Part shown: positions 12,022-23,520 of the stretch, in pieces
Numbering within the stretch: the first letter of the stretch is position 1
Layout of the letters: every line of letters starts with the position of its first letter
Source of the DNA: Synanceia verrucosa
Lineage: Eukaryota > Chordata > Actinopteri > Perciformes > Synanceiidae
Direction of reading: 5' to 3'
DNA: 64,000 nucleotides
NCBI GenBank assembly: GCA_029721515.1
Contig: CM056553.1
Span: 6,330,349-6,394,348, forward strand
Made by a program: the position numbers and the translations under genes
Notes under the pieces: model-generated
What the model was told of the DNA's origin: nothing
The model's database searches: none
Seen by the model: the letters and a program-made list of their open reading frames with translations, nothing else

Positions 12022-12194
12022 TAGGGGTGGGAGTCATATATGATATTGTGATATTGCGATATTGCACATAGATCACTGAGAAATTTATAATGCAGGCTAA
12101 AATACAAGTATGTGTGTGTGTGTGTATATATATTATATCAGTAGAAAAAGTATTACAGTGCATTGCCATAATCAATGTTTTTTTCCCATCTCTA
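12022..12194. mobile_element. Short hAT-like MITE with perfect TSD
   Basis: The 173-bp element is flanked by CTATACAT at 12014-12021 and 12195-12202, an exact 8-bp duplication. The ends TAGGGGTGGG and CCCATCTCTA pair at 8 of 10 positions. The interior holds GATATTGTGATATTG-like words and a TG tract (12110-12124). It shares the interior word CACTGAGAAATTTA with the longer relative at 59522-59929. There is no coding capacity. Confidence 0.85.
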
Positions 12195-12202
12195 CTATAC
12201 AT

Positions 12203-14002
12203 GTTGTTCGGTAGGAACGGATTATGATAGGATGAGTGTAGGTCTGTTTATGTGGGAAGTGGCCTTGGTGTCTCTTCTCATCAGACAATCAAACAATACA
12301 ATGTGTGTATACATGTTTGAGTACAGCTACAGTAGGTCAGTAGGTCAATGCGTCCTTTTTTAATTATATATTCCAGGTAATTATGGGTGTGGTGTGCTGT
12401 AAAAACAGATTTTAAGGGTCCTCAAGTTTCCATCCTTCTATCTTTTGACTGCACTGGGGCTGGTCTGTGTCTGTATGTATAGCTATATATAATTAGATGT
12501 TTAAATGTCATGGTTTCTAAACACCTGCCATGAGATCAGGTTGTACAAACAGCTATAAAAATGGGTTTAGCCATCAAACACTATGATCTCTGAAGTTTTT
12601 TCTGAATTTGTAGGTATTTTTACTGAACAAATTGACTGAATATGGTCTTATTGTATTCAGATGTGTGCAAATGATCCTTTATTGTGAAGATTACTGTTAC
12701 AAAGTGAACTTAGGAGTACACAGGATTTGATGCGCGACAAGAAGCTCGACAAATCGTTCATGCTCTCACAGCAGCAGACCTTCAGATAACTGCTAACCTT
12801 CCTTAATTGTGTCAGTTTGATCTAGGAAATAACGTTCTGTCTTTACGCATCAACAAGGATTGTTCTCTTCACTTCTCACTGTTATTAATAAAAGACACTG
12901 CTTGGGTGGTAAAAAGAACTGCATCTTAAAATCTGATTTTTATTGAATGAAAAGACAAATCTGCACATGATGTGAGGTAATTTCCCTTGTGTTCAGACAG
13001 ATCAGGCCTCTGATATTGACTGATTTATGAAAATGATTGAGACGAGTGGATTTGAAATGGAATTGTACAAATCTTTGACAGGTTTTCCCACCTAGTCTAA
13101 AAACACAACAAAGCGTATACAAATCAGTAATAGATTTTCCATCTCCACATACTTTGATTTGTAGTGTACATGTTGTGTTGCAGCTGAAAACTAAATAAAA
13201 CACACATTCAAAGTGAAAACGTGTTGCTGACAATGTCCCATTATAAAATGTTATTTTCAGCGTTTTCACATAATTCTGACTCTTAGATGAAATAATTCTG
13301 CAGAAAACTATATGACCATGACAGTCTCCATCCTCCCAGTTACAAAATATGTGAGAACATGCGTGAACTCCATCCAATTACAGTTAAGTTTCAGTGACAT
13401 TAACAAGTATCTTAGCAACAGGATCACACCAGATTTAAACCTCTCTGTCTGCAGCTTCATGTGATAACCTGAAAGCAATCATTCCCCGCTTTTTTTTTTT
13501 TTTTTTAATTTCCACCAGATTGCCATATTACAGATACACGTGTTCAGTTAGTGATCTGTGTTTAATAAGGTGTGGTGCAACGGTTGAAGATTTGCTTCGT
13601 GTCATGAGTGGACACGTTAAGATTTTGATTGAAGTTAAGACGTTACCTTGTTAGTTTTTTTTTTCTCTTTTAGTGAGAGATTGACAGGAGTCCCACATAC
13701 CTTGATTAAGCCGTGTTTCTTAGGCTCATCTTTGAACTGAGGAAATCAAAAACTGCTATTGGAATCGTTAATACGGAGATGTCATTTAGAGTCAAATAGA
13801 ATGCAAATTACTTGTACAATTGAAATGTCAACTTAAACATGCCGCGCCTGGCCTGTGGCTACCCGAAGAAGTCATTGAAAGTCATTTCGTTGATTCAGAG
13901 TCCCACTAATCCTTTTTCATTTCCTTGTAGTCTCGGAGGTTACAGGAATAACTGGGAGTGGGAGTTGGGGGGGGAGACACATCTGGGAATCAGGTTGATT
14001 TT
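12203..14002. other. Non-coding, no feature recognised
   Basis: Mostly unique AT-rich sequence, with T runs near 13491-13508 and 13656-13664. A 145-codon minus-strand frame at 12940-13377 is cysteine-rich but matches no family and has no visible splice context. I treat it as chance. Confidence 0.5.
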
Positions 14003-14028
14003 CTTATTCGTCTGGCTGGACGAATAAG
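14003..14028. repeat. Perfect 10-bp hairpin
   Basis: CTTATTCGTC and GACGAATAAG are exact reverse complements separated by six bases. It lies in unique sequence and no run of T follows it, so nothing indicates a terminator. Function is unknown. Confidence 0.8.
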
Positions 14029-14479
14029 GGTCGTCGCGATTCATCTTCTCGTGTTTTTGTTCAAAATATGTGCACCGCAATTACAGCATGGCTTTGCTTA
14101 TTCAAATGGAAGACCTCCTGACTGACCAGTTTGTCAAACAAGTAGGATGGGGACATGATTTCGCGCATTTACATATTTTAACTTTTAGATGAGTATATGT
14201 TTGATTATTTTCTTCTCCCAGAATATATTAAAACAAAAAGTTAATCATGAAATATGAAATGACATGGACAAGAAAACACTGACCAGTGAAATATCAACAT
14301 GTGCCACTTTTTACGAGCCAGACACTAGCTGAAATATAAAATATATTCAAATGAAGTGATGATAGAGAGAGATGGATGTGTCTCAATGGGGGCCGTGTCC
14401 ATATTATGGTCTAGTGATTTTATCTTCAATCATTCCTGTTCACAGGTTTCCTTTGATTTACTTTTATCCAAGCCAAAGA

Positions 14480-15120
14480 CAGTGTCTCAAATTGTGCACC
14501 TTGTTCGAATCATTATTTGAGTTCATATAAAGCAGTTATACTTCAAGATTATGTAATATAATTGTCGTTGTTGTGTTGCGTTTCATAAACATGCTTGTTT
14601 TCACCGGGCCGAATTCCCAAGCGGATACCACAATGAATTGGATTAGTGATGCCACATCCATCATATGATTCGCTCACGTATGAAAGAATCCATTTTGATG
14701 ACGTGCCATATATCCACTTCCACTGAAATTCATAAATTGTTACTGCTTAATAAAATAGGTGAAATCGCTCCAAAGGGGCCTCAAATAGTGGTGGCTGCGA
14801 GGATATTCATGATTTACGCACACAGAGTGAGAGGTCCGATGCAAACTTCAGCCATGCACATGCACAAACATCCACCTTGGGACATTTACCTTTCACCCTC
14901 ATTGTCTCCATCTCATTGATACATGACCATCAATTTCTGCTGCATCTCACGCTGGAGTCTTTAAGGTCGATTTGATCCGTCCAAGCGGTGGCCTGATGCA
15001 CTGTCCCCCTCCTCTCTCCCTTTGAATTGCCTTCCCCAGGGGAGTGCTTGTGTTTGCTCCTGGCAGGGGCCTATGGCCACGCTGCTAATTTATTAGAGAG
15101 ATAAAATGCTTTCGTGAGTT
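14480..15120. promoter_or_regulatory. Candidate conserved non-coding block, large
   Basis: About 640 bp without repeats, of even composition, with many short AT-core words and GC-rich interludes (around 14950-15090). It is one of the most convincing unique blocks by eye. The 84-codon frame at 14665-14919 has no recognisable domain. If the region is near a developmental gene this would be a natural enhancer candidate, but that is inference. Confidence 0.33.
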
Positions 15121-15278
15121 GTGTTACACTGCAGCACACAGTGGTGAGATGACCTTTTTTATCTCTGCAACAATAAAGTGGAGATTGTAAAAGTAATATT
15201 TCAACAGTTTGGGAAATATTTTCATTCACTTGGTGGGAAGTTAGATGAGAATCTATATCATTCTCATAACTGTCTTTT

Positions 15279-15721
15279 TGCTGTGTTCGTCTTGTACTTG
15301 GACGTCGGATTTTATGAGTTCCGAGTCGGAAATTTCAACTGGAACGCCCCCCGAAGTTGGATTTCTGACTCGGAAAGTCGGACGAACCTCACCAACCCCG
15401 ATTTGACCACAACGTCATAATCCAAGATGGTAGCGCCCTGGATTAGTGCCGTGTAGCGTTACACATTACAGCCTACAGTAGAGTTAAACACACATAAAAT
15501 TATGCTGGAGAAAAATCACACTACATCTGTGTTCTTTGTGCCGATCAATTGTGTTTGAGGATCTCATATTGCTGCATTAGCTTTCTGCATTCCGACAGAG
15601 CAAACACAACAAACTTCACTGAAGGCGTCCATTTTGGTTTTGCGACTTGTTTACTGGAACACGTAAATTTGGGTGTGACGTCATTCCCAGTTCCGTCTTC
15701 CGATACAAGACGAACGCAGCA
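15279..15721. mobile_element. Non-autonomous TIR element
   Basis: The ends are inverted repeats: TGCTGTGTTCGTCTTGTAC on the left and the reverse complement of TGCTGCGTTCGTCTTGTAT on the right (17 of 19 positions match). The length is about 443 bp with no transposase frame. The interior holds GGACGTCGGA, GAGTCGGAA and a perfect CRE palindrome (TGACGTCA, 15676-15683). It resembles a repeat common in fish genomes. No unambiguous target duplication was found, so the superfamily is left open. Confidence 0.72.
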
Positions 15722-15732
15722 ATAAAATACGA

Positions 15733-15815
15733 AGCAGCCAATTAGCCTAGCTTAGCACAAAAACGGTTAGTCTGTGCTAAAATAAGCTAAGCTAACAGGC
15801 CTTCATTCTAAATTT
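15733..15815. repeat. TTAGC-rich dispersed repeat fragment
   Basis: TTAGCCTAGCTTAGCACA is followed by a near-inverted copy (TGTGCTAAAATAAGCTAAGC). The words AGCTTAGCACAAA and GCTAAGCTAAC are familiar from a widespread fish repeat. This is only a fragment and its limits are uncertain. Confidence 0.5.
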
Positions 15816-16285
15816 TACCTGAAATCAGACAAAAGCAAGAACCCAAACAAGCATATTCCCCCTAATGTCTTCCTGTTCCTTTAAATGTTACCACTGCTAA
15901 ATTAATTCAGACACATCTGAATATTATAACTGCATATTGACATATTACAAATTTGGGCACAATCATGCAGAAAGGTGCCTGGATCCTGGATACAGGATGA
16001 TTTACTTGGCAAACTCTATTGAGGAAGTATGAACAGAGGGAACAGGAAAAAAAACTTTCTCTGGCCTGATTTAGGATCCTACACTTCCAGACAAACACGT
16101 GGATAACATTTGAAAGCTTTTTCTGCCCTTAGCGATAACTTCGTAAATGTCTATCATATGACAGCAAAAACAAATTGTTTTGTTTAACAGCTACTTCAGC
16201 GTCTGGAGTTTTATTGATAGAAGATGGACTGCTTGTCCAGTTTTTTTTTTCCCTGGAAGACCAAAGTGATAAAATATTTCCATGA
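15816..16285. other. Non-coding, no feature recognised
   Basis: AT-rich unique sequence with a T run near 16241. No exon or repeat was supported. Confidence 0.5.
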
Positions 16286-16289
16286 AACT

Positions 16290-16570
16290 TACCGATATCT
16301 CCGGAGTCACGCCTTTACCTCTGGGAGCTTTTGGACCCTTGTTGTGTCCCCAGTAAGAAGGCCTAGACAGCTGTGATTTCAGATTACTGACTTTTCTATC
16401 ATGTTCAGTGGTATTGGACTGCAGAGAGCCTCTGCCACCTTATTGTGCTTCTTAAGTGTTGCGTCTACAGGGAGCCATTGAGGGCCCCAGCTGCCAAATA
16501 GCAGCGAGGGAAGCCATTTGTCTTAGCCCATTCATCTGTGGCTGAGCTCCCCCCAACACCAACCTCCATG
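16290..16570. promoter_or_regulatory. Candidate conserved non-coding block
   Basis: Repeat-free, GC-richer than both flanks, and compact. No coding signal. Proposed from composition alone. Confidence 0.22.
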
Positions 16571-17123
16571 CAGGCCTCAACTTAGAAAAGAAAATCTTGA
16601 AATACGATGACTTGATGACTCCTGTTTCTGTAAGAAGCTGCTGACATTCATGAGCACAGAAATGGCATAATTTTACATTTAGATTTTAAGTCTGAACTTA
16701 GATTAAATGCCTTGTTAAGATGGACATTTTTTGCAGCGCATGCAGACCATGAAAAGGAAAACTGGTTCTGATCTGCCTGCCACATGGACTGTGTTATCAC
16801 TTGTTCGAGCCTCGGTATGTTGGACGCTATGATCTTATTAGACGTGTTGACTGACAGATGTGATTTATTGATTGTATGTGCTGCATTTGTGTCTTTGTAC
16901 TGCACCATAAACTCAGTTCACTGCTAGACTGAAGAACATGCTATAAGACTGACCAGCTCAGTTCAATGTCCTGTGGATGTTTGACACAGAATGGTAAGTT
17001 AGCAGTCCGTAACACATCCACACACAGTTAATCAGCAACATTTTGTAATTGGAACATTCATTTCTAGTATTATTAAATGAAGGCAGACAAAAGAGCTGCA
17101 CACTGTGTTCCTATAAATATATT
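16571..17123. other. Non-coding, no feature recognised
   Basis: Unique sequence. An 86-codon minus-strand frame at 16648-16908 has no recognisable domain. Confidence 0.5.
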
Positions 17124-17280
17124 TTAACTCATTGAGTGCCAGCTGTTTTATAAAACAAAAGTGCCTCGTTCCAGCGTTTTTGCCCATTTTGAATCATTTT
17201 GTTAAGACCCACAGAATATTTTGTACCATGTTTCTGAAAACACTGAATAGCTCACCAAAAACACCACTTTTTGTGCAATT
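17124..17280 (-). mobile_element. TTAA-flanked MITE, truncated copy
   Basis: Starts with TTAACTCATTGAGTGCCA, the reverse complement of the right end of the full copies at 19858, 34155, 51783 and 53701. It continues in reverse orientation through the shared words for CCCACAGAATATTTTGTAC and, after an internal deletion, CACTTTTTGT. The left half of the family, including the CACAGAGATCAAAGCAGGA core, is absent. Confidence 0.75.
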
Positions 17281-19739
17281 TAAGAGAAAACATTTTGAGT
17301 GTACAGAGTTGGCTGGAAAAATGCACTGTGATGCATTTAATGGTCGTCCTTTATCTTTTAATAATTGCTGTCTTTCTCTGCTCTGTGACCATCAAAATAA
17401 TCTCAACCACCCTGAAGCTCCTAACACAGTCTTTGAGCATTCCAGAGGATGTCTTTGGTAAAGACATCATCACAGACTAATCTGCCTTCATACAATAAAT
17501 TAAAATCCATCCTATCCAAAACAAACTGGGATCTGTCAAACCCATCGGCCATCCAGCGCTCCGCTCCTCAATATGACCTTTTCTTTTTCCCGCTGAACTA
17601 TCAGAGGTAATAAAAGCTTGGAAGTCAGATGCTAAATGTGTTTAGTTTTTAATTATCACCCTGATCCTCATGGCAAATAACAGTACCGATCAATAGAGGC
17701 TACTGGGAAATATTCCATTGTGAATGCATAGTGGGGATTATCGTCATCACTGTCATCGTCAAAGGCAAAATCAAATTACTGCTGACGACGAGTGGACCGT
17801 GCTGTGGGAGATGTGACACACAGACAAATCTCTCGCTCCATTCATTCTATTCAGAGTCACAGATGTAAAGATTTTTCTGTGTTTATTATTATTTTTCTTA
17901 GATCAGATATAAAAAGACAACATGGAAGATGTATTTGGACTGAGGAAGCATCAGGGAAATGAGTAAAATGCAGGACTATGGTTTAGCATGTTTGCAGTGC
18001 GGCAGTTGAAATACAAAGTAGGAAGTGGAAATATATTCAAAAATGTACATAAAGTGCAAAAGGACACAATATCAAAACATTATAAGCTGTTATATGCTAT
18101 GAATTTGAAATGTAGCACCTTTTTTCTTCCTTTGATATTTGTACATGATGACTGAGGTATGATTATGGTTAGGAGGACAGTAAAGTTGCTCCAAATAAAA
18201 ACTCAAGACACATTTAAGTTATACTGCACAGGTGGACATATATTTGAACTCCATGTTTATGATGATTATACATCAATATGTTTCTCAGCGTACAGACATC
18301 TTGATGTTATCCTGCAATGTGCCATAGGATAATTGAACGTGATAATTTGGCAGGCCTGGTTTAATCTTCCTGTATTAAATAGCATTAGTCATACAGAAGC
18401 CAGCTGTGGTCAATAAAGTCTCAAAAATAACTCTGAGGGGTAAACCAACATTTGATGTGCTCCTCCAAACACCAACCTCTTGCTGACCTTTTGCCTCTGT
18501 GACAAGAGACTAAGTAAACTGCACTTATGCTCTTAAGAAAGTTTATAAATGTTGCATGTGCGGCGAATGTTTCCTTTGCTAATCAAGCCCAGCTAGAGAA
18601 AACAGGCTGCCTTTAATTTCAGCTTTTGACTTGTGACTTGTGACTCGAGAGAGGTTACCGCTCTAGTTCACCAGAGAGGACACATTCCTGCAGAAATACC
18701 AGCAACTAAATTAGACAGGCTGTTTGTAATTTGTCCTCAGTGAAAATACTTAACAGACTGGGTTATTTAGTGTCTCCTTCCCATGCAGCTAAAGCCACAT
18801 GCTACTGTGAATATTTTAAATTTACATTTGCTTAAACATGTCAGCGCAATCACATCTTTCATTTTCCTATGAAATTCGTCATTGCTTAATATTAATATTA
18901 GTTTGAATAGCTAGTATAATTTAATTTATCTTAGTTAACCCTTATCCTCTTCCATCCAGTTAGCAGCAGTAAATAACATCTTTTTTCTTTCAGTCCCAGG
19001 TGGGTTGGGCTTGTGTCATCATCATAAATCAGATGAGATGTTGATCAAAACAAAACCAATCCAAGCTGTTACTTAAATTAACAGTTACTGGCTCACATTA
19101 TTTTACCCACGTTTTCACAGTGCTTAAACATCTCACCGGTGAACCTCAGATTTGTTTGTGCAGGAAGTCTGCAACACACAAAACATGCCCATCCCTTGAG
19201 TAAACAGCAGCTAATTATGGGACAATAGTCTGAACCAAAGCCATAAATGAAGTAATTCTTTCAAACTCTATATTCAGACAAACTCCATAAGCTCAACAAA
19301 GAACAAGAGATTCCTCTTTCCTGACTGAGTAATCCATTAATTTCTCATTCCCTCTTTGCATTGCCCAGTGGCATGTCTCGTCTCGGTGATTTCTTTTACC
19401 TCCAACAGAGCTTTGGGAAAACGAGAAACTCACCTTCTCATGCCGCCTTCGCCTTTAGCTACGGGCTGAAGTTACTCATATTAGGCCGCTTTTATTGCTG
19501 TATTGTTTTTTTAAACCTCATAATGTACCACACACATAAAAGGGTGGAGAGCAAAGTTGCATGCAATACAGACCATACACAGGTTAACTGCCTGTATGCA
19601 TAGACTAATAAGTTGATTATTTTTTTTGTCGTATCTTTATTATCTTTCAAATCTGGAAAGATACAGGGGATCAGAAATCAACTTAATTTCTTTAATACTT
19701 TCCCTAATTACACAAAACTGCATTGTTTCATTCAGTTCC
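17281..19739. other. Non-coding, mostly unique
   Basis: The part at 17540-17830 is repeat-free and balanced and could be a conserved block. The rest is AT-rich. Two overlapping frames at 17132-17480 run across the MITE fragment and are its by-product. A small tandem repeat of TGACTTG occurs at about 18625-18645. No gene was recognised. Confidence 0.5.
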
Positions 19740-20435
19740 TTAAAGAAACAGTGTATAACATTTAGGGGATCAGGTGGATGAAGTGGGACATAATATCAAT
19801 AATGATATTTTCTTTGGTGCATAATCACCTGAAAATAAGAGATGTGATTTCCTTACCTTAAGTCGTTGAATGCCAAGGACATATTTTTACATCAAAGTGT
19901 TTTTTTCAGCAGCAGGTCACCATGAGTAATTCTGGGGCTTCTGGGAGATGTACTCTGGACATAAAGAGACAGTATACACCACAGAGATCAAAGCAGGAAG
20001 TGGAGACGATCGAGATTAGAAAGCAAAACAGACGGAATCAATGATGATTTTGGTGTGAGTGGCTTCTACTCTACCTCTGATAAAACAAGAATGGAACAAG
20101 GTAAAAACAAACTTTTTTTTCATGAATTCATTTGAGCTATTCAGTGTTTTCAGAGACATAGTACAAAATATTCTGTGGGTCTTGAAATATGACTCAGAAT
20201 GGCCAAAGACGCTTTTTGTTTTATAAAACGGCTGGCACTCAATGAGTTAATAAATCATTTATCTGTATATGAAGCCGTCATGTTTCTACAGTAGCCCAGA
20301 ATGGACAAACAAACACTGGCTCTATATCGGTCCAATCAACCACTGTAGTCCTCCTACATGCTTGGTAAATTTTTTTTTGCAATTAGCAACCTCACTGCTA
20401 GATGCTCCAGATCCTACACACAAATGAGCACCCTT
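19740..20435 (+). mobile_element. Older dispersed repeat split by a MITE
   Basis: The left part (19740-19857, with AACAGTGTATAACATTTAGG and AATCACCTGAAAATAAGA) and the right part (20251-20435, with TTTCTACAGTAGCCCAGAA, CTAGATGCTCCAGATCCTAC and ACACA) are the two halves of a short fish repeat I recognise, normally contiguous. They are separated here by the MITE at 19858-20250. Without the insert the element is about 300 bp and non-coding. Its outer limits are approximate. Confidence 0.7.
19858..20250 (+). mobile_element. TTAA-flanked MITE inserted in an older repeat
   Basis: Bounded by TTAA on both sides (19858-19861 and 20247-20250). The inverted ends are TTAAGTCGTTGAATGCCA and TGGCACTCAATGAGTTAA. 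The interior carries the family core (CACAGAGATCAAAGCAGGA, then GGAGACGATCGAGATTAG) and the right-half words ATTCTGTGGGTCTTGAAATA. At 393 bp it has no transposase frame. TTAA at both edges fits a piggyBac-type target site, but the first bases inside differ from the usual piggyBac ends, so the assignment rests on the target site only. Confidence 0.85.
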
Positions 20436-21346
20436 TGTACAATTCTACTATAAACTGCAGTGATCTGTGTCTTAGAGTGGAAACACAAGTATAAGGTTCA
20501 AGTGACTATCATTTTTTATAAATCTGGCAATTTGTGGTGAAAAATAGTAATCAAAAATATACATCTCATGAGATAATGGACCACAATGTCATGAGTGCAT
20601 TTGCATTTACACAGTATGTTCACAATAACTCTCTGGATTTGAGTTTGGGTCATGTGTCATTTAGAATAAATGTAATCCAATGAGAGTTTAAAAGGAACAT
20701 TACAGATTAATGGCCATAAGTCAGATTTTCTCCATTAGTGTTGTCTTCCTGTAAGAGTGCTCAAAGGAAACTAAGAGCAGAACCACATCCCCAGCAGAGG
20801 CGAACATCTGTCCCCCCTGCACATGACTGATCATGGAGTGGCTACAAAGTTAAAGAATTCACATTTTTCACAATTTCACATGATGCTTTTGCTGAAAGCC
20901 CAAAACACTGTGTGTGTTGTGGCTTCTTGCGAGCCAGTTTCAAGTTTTCGTCCCTCCCTGACCCGAACGGTTTGGTCCACATCAAAGCCGCGACACATCT
21001 GGTTCTGCGTAGAGGCGGAGGGCAGGTGGACACAAGAGGTCTTCATTTTAGCAGCGGGGGGATGTCAGAGGGTAGCGAGGGGTTAGTGGCGACACAGAAC
21101 TGTTCACCACACTTCAGGGAGATTAATCAGAGTTTAGAAGGAACGGAATTGTCATTTCCTGGATGAGTGTTAGGAAATTAGTTTGGCGATAAATCTGTCT
21201 TGTCTTGGCTTTTGTCAGCAAACCGAAGCAAAGTCATAATTTTGTGTTGTGTGATACAGTGGGCAGCTCCAGGTCAATGAACTAATTGGTGTACAGTAAA
21301 GTTAAAGGTCAGTTTCAACATGCTTCACTTAGAGTGATACATTTGT
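20436..21346. other. Non-coding, no feature recognised
   Basis: Unique sequence. At 20900-21170, three frames on both strands are open at once, which argues for a GC-richer non-coding stretch and not a gene. This part might be conserved. Confidence 0.45.
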
Positions 21347-21740
21347 TACCTCCACCAGGAGGTTTTCACCAGGGTTTATTTATTTATTTGTATGTTTGTT
21401 GTTTTGCAAAATAACTGAAAATGTAATGGACGGCTTTTACGAAATTTTCAGGGTTGGTCAGAAGTGGCTTAACTTAAAACTGATTAATTATTGGTGGTGA
21501 TCTGATCCAATTCAACGTCACCAACAAAAAAATTAATCAGTTTTAAGGTAGGCCACTTCTGGCCAATTCTGAAAATTCCGCCAAAAACCATCCATAACTT
21601 TTTGAGTTACTTTGCAAACCGACAAACCAACAAACATACAAATAAATAAACAAACCCCGGTGAAAACATAACCTCCTTAGAGGCAGGGGTAACGAAATAA
21701 AAAGGTCTGCGCTCTCTGAGTGCTTTTCTAGTTTCACATC
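21347..21740 (-). mobile_element. Fold-back (long-TIR) element
   Basis: Left and right halves are inverted copies of each other. ACCTCC...AGGAGGTTTTCACCAGGG on the left pairs with CCCCGGTGAAAACATAACCT on the right, and the two AACTGATTAATT-type words meet in the middle near 21480-21545. The right edge CTCTCTGAGTGCTTTTC matches the copies at 46935 (inverted) and 53124. Both arms translate to similar short peptides because they are inverted copies, so the 64-codon minus frame at 21543-21737 is not a gene. Confidence 0.85.
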
Positions 21741-23055
21741 TGTAGAGAATAACCAGTGGGAGCACTTTTAACCCATTTACACAATTTATGTAATGTAATG
21801 GTGTCTAAACAAGCAAAATATCTTGCCAAAAACGATGAGTTTGGTGGATTTTATGAACGATGTGGGGTTTTTTTTGTGTGTTTTTAAATGTCTTCAGGTG
21901 GATGGGTGGATCAACCTCTGCTATTTATGTTTCCAGGACTGTCAATCAAGTCTTTTCAAATCACACAATGCAGTCCAAAACAGTTTTAATACATACAATT
22001 ATAATATATTTCACTTTTTCTGTTATATTATATTATAAAGAAAGGTTTTGTGTCAGGTAATTTAACACCACATTTTCTGGGGATTTAATGCTGAAAGTCA
22101 GCCACCTCATTAGTCATGAAAATGGAATTTTGCCTTTATTTTCAGGAACCATAGTTTGAGGTATTTGACAGTGCTCTGTTCACTGCGTTTCTTTATCACG
22201 CTTTTAACTTGTAGCACTCTGAGATCCTGCGATAAAGAGTGTAATATAAATAAAATTTATTGTTATTTACAGACAGTAGACTTAACAATGTTTGAGACTT
22301 AAACACAGAATAGAAAAGTGGCTCACTTTTTCCTTCATTATGATTTTCCAAAAGACCATCCATGAAACACAGTGATGTCAAGTGCACGAATAAATACTTA
22401 TCCACTTATCGAGTTGAAGATTTCTCTCTTAATATTTTTAAGACAGTGATAAAGTAAGAGACATGAAAGATGGAAACAGTTGGAAAATGGTTTGAGAAGA
22501 TGGAGTGTGTGTGTGTGTGTGTGTGTCAGTGAACGTAACCTCTGCAGCCACAGCCAACTCATCCTGCGGGAGATTGCCGGCAGGCCTGGGGTCAAAGGTC
22601 GCTCCTCTGAGGGAATTGTCCCTTTTAAAAGGTTATCTGGGCCTCAGTTTGCTGCTGTGATGTGATTTCAGTTTGTAATTGTGTATGATTGAAATAATAT
22701 ATAATATCAAACAAGCTCTGAAGGTCATCTTTTTTCCCATGGTTCCATTTTTTTCCACCTCCTGAGAAGAATTCTCCAAATGTGTGACTTGTCTGGCAAA
22801 TCCATTAGCAAGCAGCGCTGAAACGACATCATGACAGAATTTAAAGATAAGCAAAGGAGTACGACATATTCTGCTACAGCAAACGAAACAACAAACCATC
22901 TCCCTTATCTGAAATGTAAATATACTTATGACAAGGCATTATGTGTACAGTGCGGCTGTGAAAATCCCTGTCATTTAAATGACAAAAGGACATTCGTTTC
23001 TTTCTTCTTTTCTTCCGTTGTCTGTTTGTTGGTTAGTCCTGATTAGAAAGGATCT
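21741..23055. other. Non-coding, with (GT)n tract
   Basis: AT-rich unique sequence with a (GT)n microsatellite at 22505-22526. The open frames at 22480-22665 and 22398-22595 cross this tract. Nothing else was recognised. Confidence 0.55.
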
Positions 23056-23059
23056 CCAT

Positions 23060-23520
23060 CTGCCTGTCTGGAGCTCGTCAGCTCGCTCAAATCTCCGCTT
23101 CTTGTTGGGCGAAAGCTCCGCTAAATCCGTGCAAGCCTAATGTTTATCCGATGTGAAAATAATTACTCAAAAGTGTTTTTCTTAATCCTGATAATTAGAG
23201 CGCGAAAAGGAAGATCAGTGTCACTGTATATCACGAGGGCCTGGCGATTGACTTCCTGGTCGCTGTAAGTTTCAGGTGAAGATGGGAGCGGATAAAGGTT
23301 AGATTAGGCCTAATCCAGAGCAGCAGCAGCCCTTAATCTGTTATGATACAAGGATGATCACTTAAAAAGGTCTGGATCCAAGGCTCTGCCTCCTGGTTGG
23401 GCGAGAGATGGCTCGACTGGGACCCGTCTTAAAACCTGCTTAGCGGCACGGTGGTGCCAGCAGCTGTGAGCACTTGCGGACAACCATGGTTACAGAGAAA
23501 GAAATAGGAGGGGGAAAAAA
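23060..23520. promoter_or_regulatory. Candidate conserved non-coding block
   Basis: Balanced, repeat-free sequence with dense AT-core and GC-rich words (for example GATAATTAGAGCG near 23190 and GATTAGGCCTAATCC, a near-palindrome, at about 23302-23316). It has no coding frame. Regulatory function is inferred. Confidence 0.3.

Noticed and set aside
12940..13377. 145-codon cysteine-rich minus-strand frame
   Set aside because: Cysteine spacing fits no known family, and the frame lies in AT-rich unique DNA without promoter or splice signals.
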